Source of the DNA: a virus
Length of the DNA: 45,879 nt
IMG/VR virus record: IMGVR_UViG_3300025120_000112
Location: 1-45,879 of that record
Direction: 5' to 3' (one strand)
The notes beneath the pieces were generated by a model. The model did no database searches. It was given only the letters and a program-made list of their open reading frames with translations, and was not told the DNA's origin. The position numbers and the translations under genes are program-made. Within the stretch, counting starts at the first letter, position 1; each line of letters begins with the position of its first letter. Positions 7,647-17,023 of the stretch are shown one piece after another.

Positions 7647-8617
7647 TGGCAAAATACGCACGGGGCAAAAAATCTCAAGCAATAAGCGATAGAAGTGGCC
7701 TTCGAATTCCCTATACGCAATTAAAAACGACTTGGGACGGCCTGCGCGTAGCGCCAGAAGATTGGGAGCCAAAAAACCCACAATTAACGCCTGCAAAAAA
7801 TGTTGTTGATGCCACGGCCCTGTTTAATCCACGGCCAGACAATGACCCCGAAAATGTCGAAGTATTCATAGGTTATAATTACGATATATTTGCTGATCGC
7901 AGATTAACAACTAATGTTGGGATTGCTGGAACAGCGTTTACGGGGCAAACATCCAGCTTTGAAGTGATCAACACAGCCCAGACTGGCGTTGGTGGCACAG
8001 CAGCGGTTGGCAGCACGTCACTGCTTATCACAACAGACTTTAGCGCGACAGGCGTGGGTGGGTCTGGCGAAGTTGCAATAGATGTAGCGGCGGTGCAAAC
8101 TTTGGCAGTGACAGTGCAAAATGTTGGTGGGGCAAACAAATACTTTATCGCTGGCGTTCAGCAAGACACGCTGGAATTAATGGAAAGCAGGACGTATTAT
8201 TTTGATCAATCAGCCAGCAGCAATTCTGGGCATCCACTCAGGTTCTCATCCACTCCAAACGGAACGCATGCTGGGGGAAGTGAATACACCACAGGAGTGA
8301 CAACGTCAGGGACACCGGGGAATGCTGGGGCTTACACCCAGATAGTTGTCGCAAATTCTGCACCAACACTTTATTACTACTGTACCCAACACTCTGCTAT
8401 GGGAGGTCAGGCAAATACACCTGTCTTTGCATCAGTTGTAGTTGAACTAAGTGATAGTGTGACTGGCGCAAGTGGAACAGGTGCTGTTGGAACTGAGACA
8501 ATTCTGGGTTCACCTCTTGCTACAGGTGCGGCTGGAACAGGTGGCGTTGGCACAGCAACAGCAGATGCTTTAGGTTGGGGTCAAGATGCTTGGGGCCGAA
8601 GCGGATGGGGAACATAA
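7646..8617 (+). CDS. Tail/virion protein with inserted cupredoxin-like domain
   Basis: 323 residues in three parts: an N-terminal part (1-90), Gly/Thr repeats (TGVGG, GTGAVGT) before and after an insert, and a GWGQDAWGRSGWG end. The insert (about 152-262) has H196 in SGHPLRF and then C246, H249 and M252 in YYYCTQHSAMGG: the ligand order of type 1 copper proteins. I recall this domain in marine phage structural proteins. Copper binding is inferred, not shown. The GWG-rich end recurs in the nozzle protein at 13529. It may be a tail decoration or receptor-contact protein. Confidence 0.7.
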   Translation: MAKYARGKKSQAISDRSGLRIPYTQLKTTWDGLRVAPEDWEPKNPQLTPAKNVVDATALFNPRPDNDPENVEVFIGYNYDIFADRRLTTNVGIAGTAFTGQTSSFEVINTAQTGVGGTAAVGSTSLLITTDFSATGVGGSGEVAIDVAAVQTLAVTVQNVGGANKYFIAGVQQDTLELMESRTYYFDQSASSNSGHPLRFSSTPNGTHAGGSEYTTGVTTSGTPGNAGAYTQIVVANSAPTLYYYCTQHSAMGGQANTPVFASVVVELSDSVTGASGTGAVGTETILGSPLATGAAGTGGVGTATADALGWGQDAWGRSGWGT

Positions 8618-8618
8618 A

Positions 8619-9245
8619 ATGAGCTACACAACACTAAAGGCCAACATCCAAGCATTTTTGGAAGATGACTCGACAGAGTTCGTTGCATCAATTGACACAA
8701 TCATAGCGCAGGCCGAAGAAATGATCTTTCAGCGACTGCCAAATTTGCCATGCTTCCGCGCTACATCTAGCGCGGCAAATCTTGTGGCAGGCACAGCGTC
8801 ATACACAATACCCACAGCGCGGATGATCCGACAAGTATCAATTACCGACACAAATGTTGTGACGTATCTTGACCATAGAATTGATTCTTACGTCAGAGAT
8901 TATTGGCCGAATGCGACAACTCAAGGCACCCCACGCATGTACAGCACAGATAGCGCAGGAACGGCTGGGACAGTTATTACATTAGCACCTACGCCGTCAG
9001 CAGCGTTGGCCTATAGCGTGGATTTTATTGCGCCTGAGACGGGACTCAGTTCATCTAATGCTAATACATGGATAGACACTAACGCGCCTGCGGTTATGCT
9101 TGCTGCGGCTCTGTACGAGGCTTCTGCGTTTTTAAAAGCGCCAGAGACGCTGTCACTATACAAAACGCAATTTGACGAGGCGGTGCAATCTCAGGTACAA
9201 GAGATGCAACGCGATTACGCAGCAGAATACAACGGAGGCATATAA
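8619..9245 (+). CDS. Tail adaptor/connector-type structural protein
   Basis: 208 residues. The start MSYTTLKANIQAFLEDD and the helix TIIAQAEEMIFQRLPNLP (about 28-45) recall podovirus connector proteins; a beta core with SYTIPTARMIRQVSITD follows, and the C-terminus is a helix pair. The stop overlaps the next ATG (ATAATGG). It lies among tail genes and is probably part of the tail tube or its interface with the head. Confidence 0.65.
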   Translation: MSYTTLKANIQAFLEDDSTEFVASIDTIIAQAEEMIFQRLPNLPCFRATSSAANLVAGTASYTIPTARMIRQVSITDTNVVTYLDHRIDSYVRDYWPNATTQGTPRMYSTDSAGTAGTVITLAPTPSAALAYSVDFIAPETGLSSSNANTWIDTNAPAVMLAAALYEASAFLKAPETLSLYKTQFDEAVQSQVQEMQRDYAAEYNGGI

Positions 9246-9685
9246 TGGCTATCACACAAGCGATGTCCACACTTTTTAAAAAAGATGTTCTGTTGGGTGA
9301 TCATCACCTAGACAGTGACAATATTTACATTGCGCTATACACCAGCAGCGCGACACTGAGCGCGGCAACGGATGGTTACATAACCAGCAATGAAGTTGCC
9401 AACGGCAATGGGTACACGACAGGCGGCAATGCGTTGGCGAGTAAGGCGGTGACCGAAAACAGCACAAGTGGTGTTTTTGATGCGGCTGATCCAGAATGGA
9501 CAAGCGCAACATTCACAGCCCGTGGTGCTTTGATTTACAACAAAACGCTGGGCGATGCATCTTCAAACGCAAGAGGAGCGATAGCAATTCTTGATTTTGG
9601 CGGTGACTTTTCTGTTTCTGGAGGTACTTTTAAAATTGTATTCCCCGCTGCAACCAAAGACACTGCAATTGTAAGGATCGATTGA
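9245..9685 (+). CDS. Small virion protein, tail-fibre-associated family
   Basis: 146 residues, beta-rich, with NIYIALYTSSATLSA near residues 26-40, ATFTARGALIYNKTLG (about 88-103) and IAILDFGGDFSV. I recall this pattern as a conserved small structural protein beside phage tail fibres. It is tightly coupled to both neighbours. Confidence 0.65.
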   Translation: MAITQAMSTLFKKDVLLGDHHLDSDNIYIALYTSSATLSAATDGYITSNEVANGNGYTTGGNALASKAVTENSTSGVFDAADPEWTSATFTARGALIYNKTLGDASSNARGAIAILDFGGDFSVSGGTFKIVFPAATKDTAIVRID

Positions 9686-9686
9686 T

Positions 9687-11960
9687 ATGGCTTCAACCTA
9701 TGACAATGACTTACGCCTCAATGAAATGGCGACTGGCGATCAGTCCGGGGCATGGGGTACGGTTACGAACCTAAACTTAGAAATGATTGCGGAGGCGTTC
9801 AGCTACGGCACACGCGCAATTGCTAACGCATCCACAGACAACATAACACTCGCGGATGGCGCATCAGACGCTGACCGTAGCATGTATCTAAAGCTGACTG
9901 GTGGTGGTCAGGCTTGCACAGTAACATTTTTACCAGCAACCATCTCAAAGGTCTGGCTGATTGAGAATGCTACAAGCTACACTCTGACATTCACCCAAGG
10001 ATCAAATGGTGCAAATGTTGCAGTGCTTGCTGGTCAGGTTAAAATGATCGCCACAGACGGTGGGGGCAGCACAAACGGCGTTGTCTACGATCTCTTAACA
10101 GACGTAAATCTGGCTGGAACAACGGTGACTGATAACCTCACGGTTGGTGGAAACATTGATCTGGAAGGAAATATAGACGTTAATGGCACAACAAACCTTG
10201 ATGCTGTAGATATTGATGGCGCTGTTCAAATTGATGCAACAGTAAATGTTGGAGTTGATGACACTGGTTATGACGTTAAGTTCTTTGGAGATACTGCCAG
10301 TGCATACATGCAGTGGGATGCAAGTGCCGATGATTTAATTCTTGGTGGCGCGGCTGGATTGGTGGTGCCTCAAGATAAATTAACTATCGCGTCAACAGCG
10401 GTCACCAGCACGGGCGCAGAACTAAACCAACTGGATGCCATTACTCGCGGCAGCATTTTGTACGGCAATGCTTCTGGAGCAACGGCTAGATTAGCCAAAG
10501 GCGGCGCGAATACAGTTCTGACTTCGGATGGTACAGATATTAGTTGGGTTGCGGCAAGCGGCGGCGGCGAGGCGACATTTACAGCGACAGGAGCCATTTC
10601 AGCGGGAAACCCTGTTGGGTTTAATGCAAACGGCACCATTTCTGCTATGCCACAAATGTCTGGGAGTGCTGCCGCACTTGGTAGTGGCGCGTCTAGTACG
10701 GGTGGAGGCCGTCAGCCTATGGCTTACGATACTGCTGCTGATAAATATTTACATGTTTTTTCTGGCACAAATGACAACCTATTTGCGCGCGTTGGTACAG
10801 TAAGCGGCTTTAGCATTAGCTTTGGTACGGCAGTTGACTCAGGAACAACTTTAAATGCTTATGCGAGAACCCGTGGAGAACTTCATCTATTATATGATGA
10901 TAATGCTGGCAAATTTGTAGTATCATACTGCAAATCCGATGGCAAAGCGTACGCTGCTACTATAACAATTAGTGGCACTACTCCCAGCTTTGGAACGGAA
11001 GTTCTTCTCTACAACGGAACTTCATACCACACCGAATTGGGTTATGACTCAAATGCAAATAAATTTTTGTTTTTAAACGCAGGAAATCAAGACTCTATTA
11101 GGGGGCGGGTTGGTACAATAAGCGGAACTAACATTTCGCTTGGTACAGAAGCCGATTTTGGCGGCTCTGCAATGTATCCACAGCCGGGTTCTGTGGCATT
11201 TGATACTAACGTAAACAAATTTATATTTGTGTATGGTACAAGTAGTGCTGCGCGTCCATACAAGGCGCGTACTATATCAATTAGCGGCACAAGCGTGTCC
11301 GCAGGAACAGAAGTTACTTTAGCATCATCTGGGGATTACAATGTCGCACCTAATATTGTATTTGATCCATCCATAAACAAAGGAGTCGCTTTATTTTCTG
11401 AAAACGGGCCTAAATTTAGACTACTAACAATAAGCGGAACTGACCTTACTCAAGGCACAACAACTGCTATTCCTTTAGCCACCACTCCTGTAACTGGCAT
11501 CGCAGAATCTTTTTTTAGTTCCTGTGTAGACCCAGATACCGCTGGAATTGTGATGTGTTATTGTACGGGAGTTGCAGAAACAAGAATTACACCAGCTAAA
11601 TTTAGTGGTTCTAATATGACGCTTAGTGGAGAAATTCTTGTTAGTAATACTAAAAAGCAAGGTGGCATAATATATGACCCTGACGCAGATGCCACTATTG
11701 TGTCTACAATTGATGAAGCTCAAGTTGTTAAAGCGAGTACTAGGCCAGCATATGTCGGCTTAGCTGCTGAAAGCATTTCCAATGGCGCGACGGGTAAAGT
11801 TACAATTATTGGGGGAGTTAATGCCAACCAGAGCAGTTTGTCGGCTGGAACACAGTATGGCATACCAGCAACTTCTGCCTCGTTAGTTGCAACGGACACT
11901 AGCCCAATTGGCATAGCTATTAGTTCAACTCAAATATACCTCCGCGCCGTTTCACTGTAG
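9687..11960 (+). CDS. Tail fibre with seven propeller-like repeats
   Basis: 757 residues. Residues 1-130 form a virion-attachment-type N-terminus (MASTYDNDLRLNEMATGDQSGAWG). A repetitive shaft (about 140-290) has NLTVGGNIDLEGNIDV-type strands. From about 343 to 690 a unit of roughly 50-56 residues recurs seven times, each with an aromatic or small residue then D, a K/A-K-F/Y strand, and usually RVGTISG...GTEV (unit starts near D348, D404, D454, D506, D560, D615, D664). The C-terminal part (690-757) is the ISNGATGKVTIIGG type seen at fibre ends. Probably the receptor-binding fibre; the propeller is inferred from repeat spacing. Confidence 0.8.
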   Translation: MASTYDNDLRLNEMATGDQSGAWGTVTNLNLEMIAEAFSYGTRAIANASTDNITLADGASDADRSMYLKLTGGGQACTVTFLPATISKVWLIENATSYTLTFTQGSNGANVAVLAGQVKMIATDGGGSTNGVVYDLLTDVNLAGTTVTDNLTVGGNIDLEGNIDVNGTTNLDAVDIDGAVQIDATVNVGVDDTGYDVKFFGDTASAYMQWDASADDLILGGAAGLVVPQDKLTIASTAVTSTGAELNQLDAITRGSILYGNASGATARLAKGGANTVLTSDGTDISWVAASGGGEATFTATGAISAGNPVGFNANGTISAMPQMSGSAAALGSGASSTGGGRQPMAYDTAADKYLHVFSGTNDNLFARVGTVSGFSISFGTAVDSGTTLNAYARTRGELHLLYDDNAGKFVVSYCKSDGKAYAATITISGTTPSFGTEVLLYNGTSYHTELGYDSNANKFLFLNAGNQDSIRGRVGTISGTNISLGTEADFGGSAMYPQPGSVAFDTNVNKFIFVYGTSSAARPYKARTISISGTSVSAGTEVTLASSGDYNVAPNIVFDPSINKGVALFSENGPKFRLLTISGTDLTQGTTTAIPLATTPVTGIAESFFSSCVDPDTAGIVMCYCTGVAETRITPAKFSGSNMTLSGEILVSNTKKQGGIIYDPDADATIVSTIDEAQVVKASTRPAYVGLAAESISNGATGKVTIIGGVNANQSSLSAGTQYGIPATSASLVATDTSPIGIAISSTQIYLRAVSL

Positions 11961-11970
11961 GATAAATGTT

Positions 11971-12183
11971 ATGATGAATGAAATGATGACTGATCTGCCC
12001 TTCGACGGAAAGACCGCTGAAGCAGCAAGGCGGTATCGTAATGAACTGCTCTCGCGGTGTGATGATAAGGTCTGGCCCGACCATGTGCCTGACGCTTGGC
12101 GCACTTACAGGCAACTTTTGCGTGATGTGCCAGCGCAATCGGGGTTCCCCACAAATATAACTTGGCCCAGTGAGCCTAGCTAA
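11971..12183 (+). CDS. Tail fibre assembly chaperone-like protein
   Basis: 70 residues ending in WRTYRQLLRDVPAQSG, FPTNITWP, the C-terminal motif of phage tail-fibre assembly chaperones. It follows the fibre gene directly, the usual place. It would help fold or attach the fibre and need not be in the virion. Confidence 0.75.
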   Translation: MMNEMMTDLPFDGKTAEAARRYRNELLSRCDDKVWPDHVPDAWRTYRQLLRDVPAQSGFPTNITWPSEPS

Positions 12184-12219
12184 TGCTGTTAACAAAGCTA
12201 CAGTTGGAGTAATAAATGT

Positions 12220-12414
12220 ATGGATAAGCGCACAGTGGCCTCTGCACATAGCAGAATTGATGATTTAAATATCACCTTTGCATCCCTTCGCACAGAGGTG
12301 ACCATACAACACAAAGAGTTGTTTACGAGAGTAAAGCGTTTAGAGGCGATTATGATTGGTGCCAGTGCGGCGATTATCTTGATGCTTATAACCGTATTAA
12401 CAAAAATGGGGTAA
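12220..12414 (+). CDS. XhlA-like lysis accessory, coiled coil plus membrane helix
   Basis: 64 residues: an amphipathic coiled coil (about 8-42, RTEVTIQHKELFTRVKRLE) followed by one membrane helix (about 43-62) at the C-terminus. This layout matches the haemolysin XhlA family, found beside holins. It is the first of four consecutive lysis-type genes. TTGGAG lies before the ATG. Confidence 0.6.
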   Translation: MDKRTVASAHSRIDDLNITFASLRTEVTIQHKELFTRVKRLEAIMIGASAAIILMLITVLTKMG

Positions 12415-12418
12415 AATT

Positions 12419-12622
12419 ATGACACCAGAGACGTTTGATAAATTCAAAGTTTTGCCGCGAATAATGATGTTGGCAGTTACGGTATTGACGTATCAAAGTG
12501 TTCACTGGTTTATGTCTATCCCCCCAGATCAAGTAACAAATGCCCAAGCAGGTTTGGTTAGCGTCTGTATGGGCGCACTCACTGGCTGTTTTGGCATATT
12601 CATAAATGGTGAAAAGACATGA
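12419..12622 (+). CDS. Holin-like two-helix membrane protein
   Basis: 67 residues with two hydrophobic segments (about 14-31 and 43-60) and short charged ends, ending GEKT. The start MTPETFDKFKVLPRIMML is one I have seen in small holins of this type of phage. Its last bases overlap the next gene (ATGATGG). It likely forms membrane lesions that release the endolysin. Confidence 0.65.
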   Translation: MTPETFDKFKVLPRIMMLAVTVLTYQSVHWFMSIPPDQVTNAQAGLVSVCMGALTGCFGIFINGEKT

Positions 12623-13074
12623 TGGCTCTTCTGGGAAGCCTACTGGGCTTCGGATCATCGTTTCTGCCGTCAGTTCTTGATTACTTCAAGGCCAATCAGC
12701 AGCAGAAGCACCGCATTGAAATGATGCAAATCGAGACAGAGCTTGCCCAAAAGCGTTCTGAGATGAAGCTGGTAGAGCTAGACAAAAAGGCAGACATCGA
12801 AGAAACGAAGGGGCTGTACGCACATGACCGATCTATTGACGCTGGAGGCTTTATCAACGCTCTCAGGGGTAGTGTTCGTCCTGTTATTACTTATGCCTTT
12901 TTCGGATTGTTCGTAGCCACCAAAGTGGTCATCATGGTTAAGGTCGGGCAGTCGGGCGGCGATTGGACGGAAGCTGTTGAACTTATGTGGGACCCAGAAA
13001 CAGCCGGGCTTATGAGCGCAGTTTTAGCATTCTGGTTCGGAAATCGGGCAATCAGTAAATATGCAGGGAAATAA
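12619..13074 (+). CDS. Second holin-like protein (GTA 3TM-holin resemblance)
   Basis: 151 residues: a hydrophobic start (1-20), a charged coiled coil (about 25-70), then RPVITYAFFGLFVATKVV (about 88-105) and GLMSAVLAFWFGNRAI (about 128-143). The later part resembles the three-segment holin family known from gene transfer agents. It directly precedes the peptidase gene. It could instead be a spanin-like or anchor protein; two membrane proteins in tandem suggest holin plus antiholin. Confidence 0.6.
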   Translation: MMALLGSLLGFGSSFLPSVLDYFKANQQQKHRIEMMQIETELAQKRSEMKLVELDKKADIEETKGLYAHDRSIDAGGFINALRGSVRPVITYAFFGLFVATKVVIMVKVGQSGGDWTEAVELMWDPETAGLMSAVLAFWFGNRAISKYAGK

Positions 13075-13076
13075 TT

Positions 13077-13529
13077 ATGGGCTACAAGTTAAGCAAACGA
13101 AGCCTGTCAAGGCTAGAAGGTGTAGACGAAAAAATGGTGGCTGTTGTTAAGTACGCCATAGGTGTTACGAAACAAGACTTTTCGGTAATTTGCGGACTGC
13201 GAACAATAGACGAGCAACGTGCTTTGGTTGCAAAAGGGGCTTCGCAAACCATGAAGTCAAAACACATTGACGGTAACGCCGTTGATTTGATGGCTTACTG
13301 CGATGGCGGCAGATGGGAATTGAACCTCTATGATGAAATTGCAGACGCTATGAAGGAAGGCGCAGAGGCTGTGGGCGTAAAGCTACGCTGGGGCGCTGCG
13401 TGGACTGTTAATGATCTAGGTGCTTGGGAGGGTAGCGCAGAGGACGCTATGAACAGCTATATAGACATTCGCAGATCACAGGGACGTAGGCCCTTTATCG
13501 ATGCTCCACATTTTGAGACCATGTTCTGA
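13077..13529 (+). CDS. Endolysin, M15 family zinc peptidase
   Basis: 150 residues, a single catalytic domain without signal peptide or wall-binding module. SKHIDGNAVD gives zinc ligands H63 and D70; DAPHFE near the end gives the third ligand H145 with D142 as likely catalytic acid. ICGLRTIDEQ (39-47) is the usual preceding motif. The family cuts L-alanyl-D-glutamate or D-Ala-D-Ala bonds in peptidoglycan. With no signal peptide it needs the neighbouring holins. Its stop overlaps the next start (TGATG). Confidence 0.85.
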   Translation: MGYKLSKRSLSRLEGVDEKMVAVVKYAIGVTKQDFSVICGLRTIDEQRALVAKGASQTMKSKHIDGNAVDLMAYCDGGRWELNLYDEIADAMKEGAEAVGVKLRWGAAWTVNDLGAWEGSAEDAMNSYIDIRRSQGRRPFIDAPHFETMF

Positions 13530-15442
13530 TGTCACTGCAATTGCTGAAATACAACGCTGGCATCGTAAAGGACACCACAGAATATTCTGCTGGCAAGAAC
13601 GGCCCATTTTATGTTGATAGTGATCTTGTTCGCTTTGTTAATGGTTACCCAGAAAAAATTGGTGGCTGGGAAAAAGATGTATTTTACGCATTAGATTCGT
13701 CTGGGCAAACAACATCTACTGAAGCCACTCTAACTGGCATTGGCCGAAAAATGGTTTTTTGGAGGGCGTCTGATGGTGTTGACAGAATAGCTGTTGGGAC
13801 ACACAATCATCTTTACATAATTCAAAATAACGCGATTTATGACATTACGCCACTGCGAAAAACCACAAGTAATCTCTCTAATCCTTTGGTCGTAACAAAT
13901 GGCAGCACAACCATTACTGTAACCGATAGTTCGCATGGTGCTTCAGACGGTGATTGGGTTGTAATAAATTCTGCCACTGCTACTGGCGGCATATCTGCCG
14001 AAACAATTAACAGAATGGCAGGGTATCAAATAACTTATATTGATGCTAATTCTTATTCAATACAATCGCCCGATGCAGCAACAAGTGGTGCCACAGGCGG
14101 CGGTACAACAATAGACATAAAATATCTTATTGGTTCTGCCGAAGGATTAGGCACACAAAGTGCTGCTCCCGCGCTTGGCTGGGGCGTTGGTGGATGGGGT
14201 GAATCAACGTGGAACACGCCAAGGTCTTTATCTTTATCTCAAGTAAATCTTGAAAACTCTTCATGGAGTTTAAATATTTGGGGCGAAGATTTAATTGCCA
14301 ATGTCAGAGGCAGACAGATATATTACTGGGATACATCTGGATCAACAACAGCAAGGGCCGTTCTTGTGTCCAGTCTGGCAGGGGCAGCGTCTGTGCCTGT
14401 TGAAGTTCGGGCAACTGTTGTCAGCTTTCCCGACAGACATTTTATTGCTGCTGGGGCCAGTGTATATGTTGCCGTTGATGGAAGTTCTGGAACACTAGAC
14501 CCAATGTTAGTGCGTTGGTCTACGCAAGAGGATTTTACAAAATTTGCTCCAACAGCACTCAATACTGCTGGCGATCAAAGACTTGAGGTTGGAACCAAAA
14601 TTGTTGCCTTGGTTAATACTAGAGAAGAAACAATTATATCGACTGACGAGGCTGTGTATGGTATGACATTCGTTGGTGAACCATTTATATTTTCGTTCAG
14701 ATTACTTGGTACTGGCACTAGCGCAATTGGCTTAAACTCTATGATTGCAATCGACGGCAATACATACTGGATGGGCAATAGATCGTTCTATATATACGAT
14801 GGTGTAATTAACGAAATACCATGTCCATTAAAACATTTTGTCTTTGATAGATTGCAGACATCATTTTTTGATAAAACTGTGGCTGGTCATAATGTCGAAT
14901 TTAACGAAGTAACGTGGTTCTATGTCTCTGACCAAAATACAGCAGGGACAACTAATCCAGAGCCAGACAGTTATGTGACCTATAATTACAACGAAAAAGT
15001 ATGGTCGATTGGATCAATGGACAGAACGGCTTGGAACGATGCATTCGGTTCCCGCGAGAAACCATTTGCATTTAGCCCTCAAGGCTTTTTGTACAACCAT
15101 GAGACAGGAACAAGCAACGATGGTGCAGCGATGACTGCATTTATTGAGGCAGCGCCCCGTGAAATTACAGCAGAGGGCGAAAACCTTTACATGGTAGATC
15201 GAATTGTTCCTGACGCAACGATGGGGGCCAATAGCACCGTCTCGCTATACATGAATACGCGCAAGTATCCCAACGCCAGCGAGACCATAAAGGGGCCGTT
15301 TAATATTACGTCTACAACAGAGAAAATCAGCACTCGCGTTAAAGGTCGGCAAATTGCTTTGAAGTTTGAAAGCACAGGTACGCAAGACGAATGGCGGCTT
15401 GGTGACCTTCGGATCGACACAAAGATAGATGGATTACGATGA
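13529..15442 (+). CDS. Tail nozzle/DNA-stabilisation protein (P22 gp10-like)
   Basis: 637 residues, all-beta with WD-like repetitive strands. It begins MSLQLLKYNAGIVKDTTEYS and DLVRFVNGYPEKIGGWE (about 33-49), and ends with WRLGDLRIDTKIDGLR; both ends are familiar from gp10-like proteins that plug the tail after packaging. A GWGVGGWGESTWN segment (about 213-225) matches the Gly-Trp style of the 7646 protein. Likely a six-fold propeller-type nozzle. Confidence 0.75.
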   Translation: MSLQLLKYNAGIVKDTTEYSAGKNGPFYVDSDLVRFVNGYPEKIGGWEKDVFYALDSSGQTTSTEATLTGIGRKMVFWRASDGVDRIAVGTHNHLYIIQNNAIYDITPLRKTTSNLSNPLVVTNGSTTITVTDSSHGASDGDWVVINSATATGGISAETINRMAGYQITYIDANSYSIQSPDAATSGATGGGTTIDIKYLIGSAEGLGTQSAAPALGWGVGGWGESTWNTPRSLSLSQVNLENSSWSLNIWGEDLIANVRGRQIYYWDTSGSTTARAVLVSSLAGAASVPVEVRATVVSFPDRHFIAAGASVYVAVDGSSGTLDPMLVRWSTQEDFTKFAPTALNTAGDQRLEVGTKIVALVNTREETIISTDEAVYGMTFVGEPFIFSFRLLGTGTSAIGLNSMIAIDGNTYWMGNRSFYIYDGVINEIPCPLKHFVFDRLQTSFFDKTVAGHNVEFNEVTWFYVSDQNTAGTTNPEPDSYVTYNYNEKVWSIGSMDRTAWNDAFGSREKPFAFSPQGFLYNHETGTSNDGAAMTAFIEAAPREITAEGENLYMVDRIVPDATMGANSTVSLYMNTRKYPNASETIKGPFNITSTTEKISTRVKGRQIALKFESTGTQDEWRLGDLRIDTKIDGLR

Positions 15443-15624
15443 CCAGTGCAGCACCCCTTGCAGTCTTGCGATTGCCTTCACCTCCCCAGCAATATCAGCA
15501 GGGGTATATGGGAAGATTGGTAAACACTCTTGAGCTTGAAAAGCAGGCGACATATTTTGCAGCATCGCAGGGGTTGCAGACAGCCGTTGATCAGGCCGAA
15601 GCTACAGCGTGGTTCATGGGCTAA
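15439..15624 (+). CDS. Small conserved virion protein
   Basis: 61 residues with LRLPSPPQQYQQGYMGRLVNTLELEKQ; the rest is a short helix. Overlaps both neighbours by a few bases. I recall such a short protein after nozzle genes in marine podoviruses. Probably a tail accessory. Confidence 0.6.
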   Translation: MTSAAPLAVLRLPSPPQQYQQGYMGRLVNTLELEKQATYFAASQGLQTAVDQAEATAWFMG

Positions 15625-15947
15625 TGGCTAATAATTACAAAAATGCCAAGGTCGATTTAACAACGACAAATGCCACAACGCTGTACACCGCGCCCAGCGC
15701 AACTACTACTTTGATTAAGTCAATCCTAGTGTCCGAAGACAGTGGGAATGCGGATACAATTACGGTCACAATTACAGACGCATCAGCCGCTGTATTTTCT
15801 TTGTTTAAAGTTAAGGCAATCGGTGCTAATACAACGGTAGAGCTTTTGACCCAGCCTCTCACCGTTCAAGAGGACGAAATCATTAAGGTCACGGCAGCAA
15901 CGGCCAACAGGCTGCACGTTGTGGCTTCACTATTGGAGATAACTTGA
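15624..15947 (+). CDS. Small beta virion protein
   Basis: 107 residues beginning MANNYKNAKVDLTTTNATTLYTAP and ending RLHVVASLLEIT, a conserved pattern in marine phage tail regions as far as I recall. A jelly-roll-like series of short strands. The ATG overlaps the previous stop (TAATGG); the ATG at 15624 is preferred to an in-frame one at 15609. Confidence 0.65.
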   Translation: MANNYKNAKVDLTTTNATTLYTAPSATTTLIKSILVSEDSGNADTITVTITDASAAVFSLFKVKAIGANTTVELLTQPLTVQEDEIIKVTAATANRLHVVASLLEIT

Positions 15948-17023
15948 TGGCAGTTCAGTATGACGCAAATGGCATTGCTCTCACAGATGAGCGCGGAATT
16001 GCTCTCCCAGACCCCTATGGCAATCTAGGTGTTTTGCCACCAGCAGAAGACGGCATGGAGACAGTCGATGTCTACCAAATGCAGTCTCAAGTCGCACCAG
16101 AACTTGCTGAAGGCTTGCGCCTGCAAGACGTTTACGGCACTGCCGCCATGCCAATGTATGAGTTTGTAAAGCCCGTCAAGACAGGCACACGCACGTTCTC
16201 CACTGTGCCAGACTTTGGTGGCGTGACATTTGAAGGTGAAGAGGCTCCCTTTGGAACCGCAGGAAACACTGATTTTAATACGTCAAGCCAGAAAGAAGCT
16301 GCCAGAAGAATGCAACAAGCAGCGGTTGGCGAATTGGGCAGTATGGTTGGCGGTAATATTGGGCGCTTTATGTTGGGAAGCCCATTAGTTGCCGCAACTG
16401 GTAACGCCGCAGAAATCGCTGCCAGAGACCCAATGAATTTTGGTAAAGCATTAACAGCAGGAACAAGAGCATCGTTTGGCGGCAAAGTAAAAGCTCCTGT
16501 ATTTGAGGGGCCACAAGTTGGCTATGGCTATGGCGCTGGTCGGGCCATTGGTGGTCTTTTGGCGGGGGAAAGCGTGGGCGATGCGGCAAAGGGCGGCGTA
16601 AAGGCTGGCGTTGGTGCTGCAATTGGCAACATGATTTTGCCCGGTGTTGGTGGGTTTATTGGTGGCGCTATTGGTGGCCGTGTGATCTGCAACGAACTAC
16701 AGCGGCAGGGTGTAATGAGCAGGCAGAACGTACTGTTGGACTATCGCTTCACCAGAGATTACCTGACGCCACAACACGTCAATGGATATCATGTATGGGC
16801 CGTACACGTTGTAAAGCAAATGCGTAAAGGCAGAGGCGTTAAACTCTGGCGTCACCTAGCCCAACACAGAGCCAACGAAATCGCCTATATCTACGGTAAG
16901 CGCGACAAGCCCGACTATCTGGGCAAGATTTATCGAAAAATTCTGGAACCAATCTGCTGGTCGGTTGGCTTCTTCTGCCAAAAAACTGACTGGTCTGTGC
17001 TATATAAAGCGAAGGAAACGTAA
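15947..17023 (+). CDS. Internal virion/ejection-type protein with Gly-rich segment
   Basis: 358 residues. The middle (about 200-245) is Gly/Ala rich (GRAIGGLLAGESVGDAAKGG, then AAIGNMILPGVGGFIGGAIGG), like a membrane-inserting segment. A basic, aromatic C-terminal domain follows (about 248-358) with NELQRQGVMS, YHVWAVHVVKQMRKGRG and KPDYLGKIYRKILEPICW. The layout fits ejected proteins that form a channel across the envelope. ATG at 15947 follows GGAG and overlaps the previous stop. Confidence 0.65.
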   Translation: MAVQYDANGIALTDERGIALPDPYGNLGVLPPAEDGMETVDVYQMQSQVAPELAEGLRLQDVYGTAAMPMYEFVKPVKTGTRTFSTVPDFGGVTFEGEEAPFGTAGNTDFNTSSQKEAARRMQQAAVGELGSMVGGNIGRFMLGSPLVAATGNAAEIAARDPMNFGKALTAGTRASFGGKVKAPVFEGPQVGYGYGAGRAIGGLLAGESVGDAAKGGVKAGVGAAIGNMILPGVGGFIGGAIGGRVICNELQRQGVMSRQNVLLDYRFTRDYLTPQHVNGYHVWAVHVVKQMRKGRGVKLWRHLAQHRANEIAYIYGKRDKPDYLGKIYRKILEPICWSVGFFCQKTDWSVLYKAKET

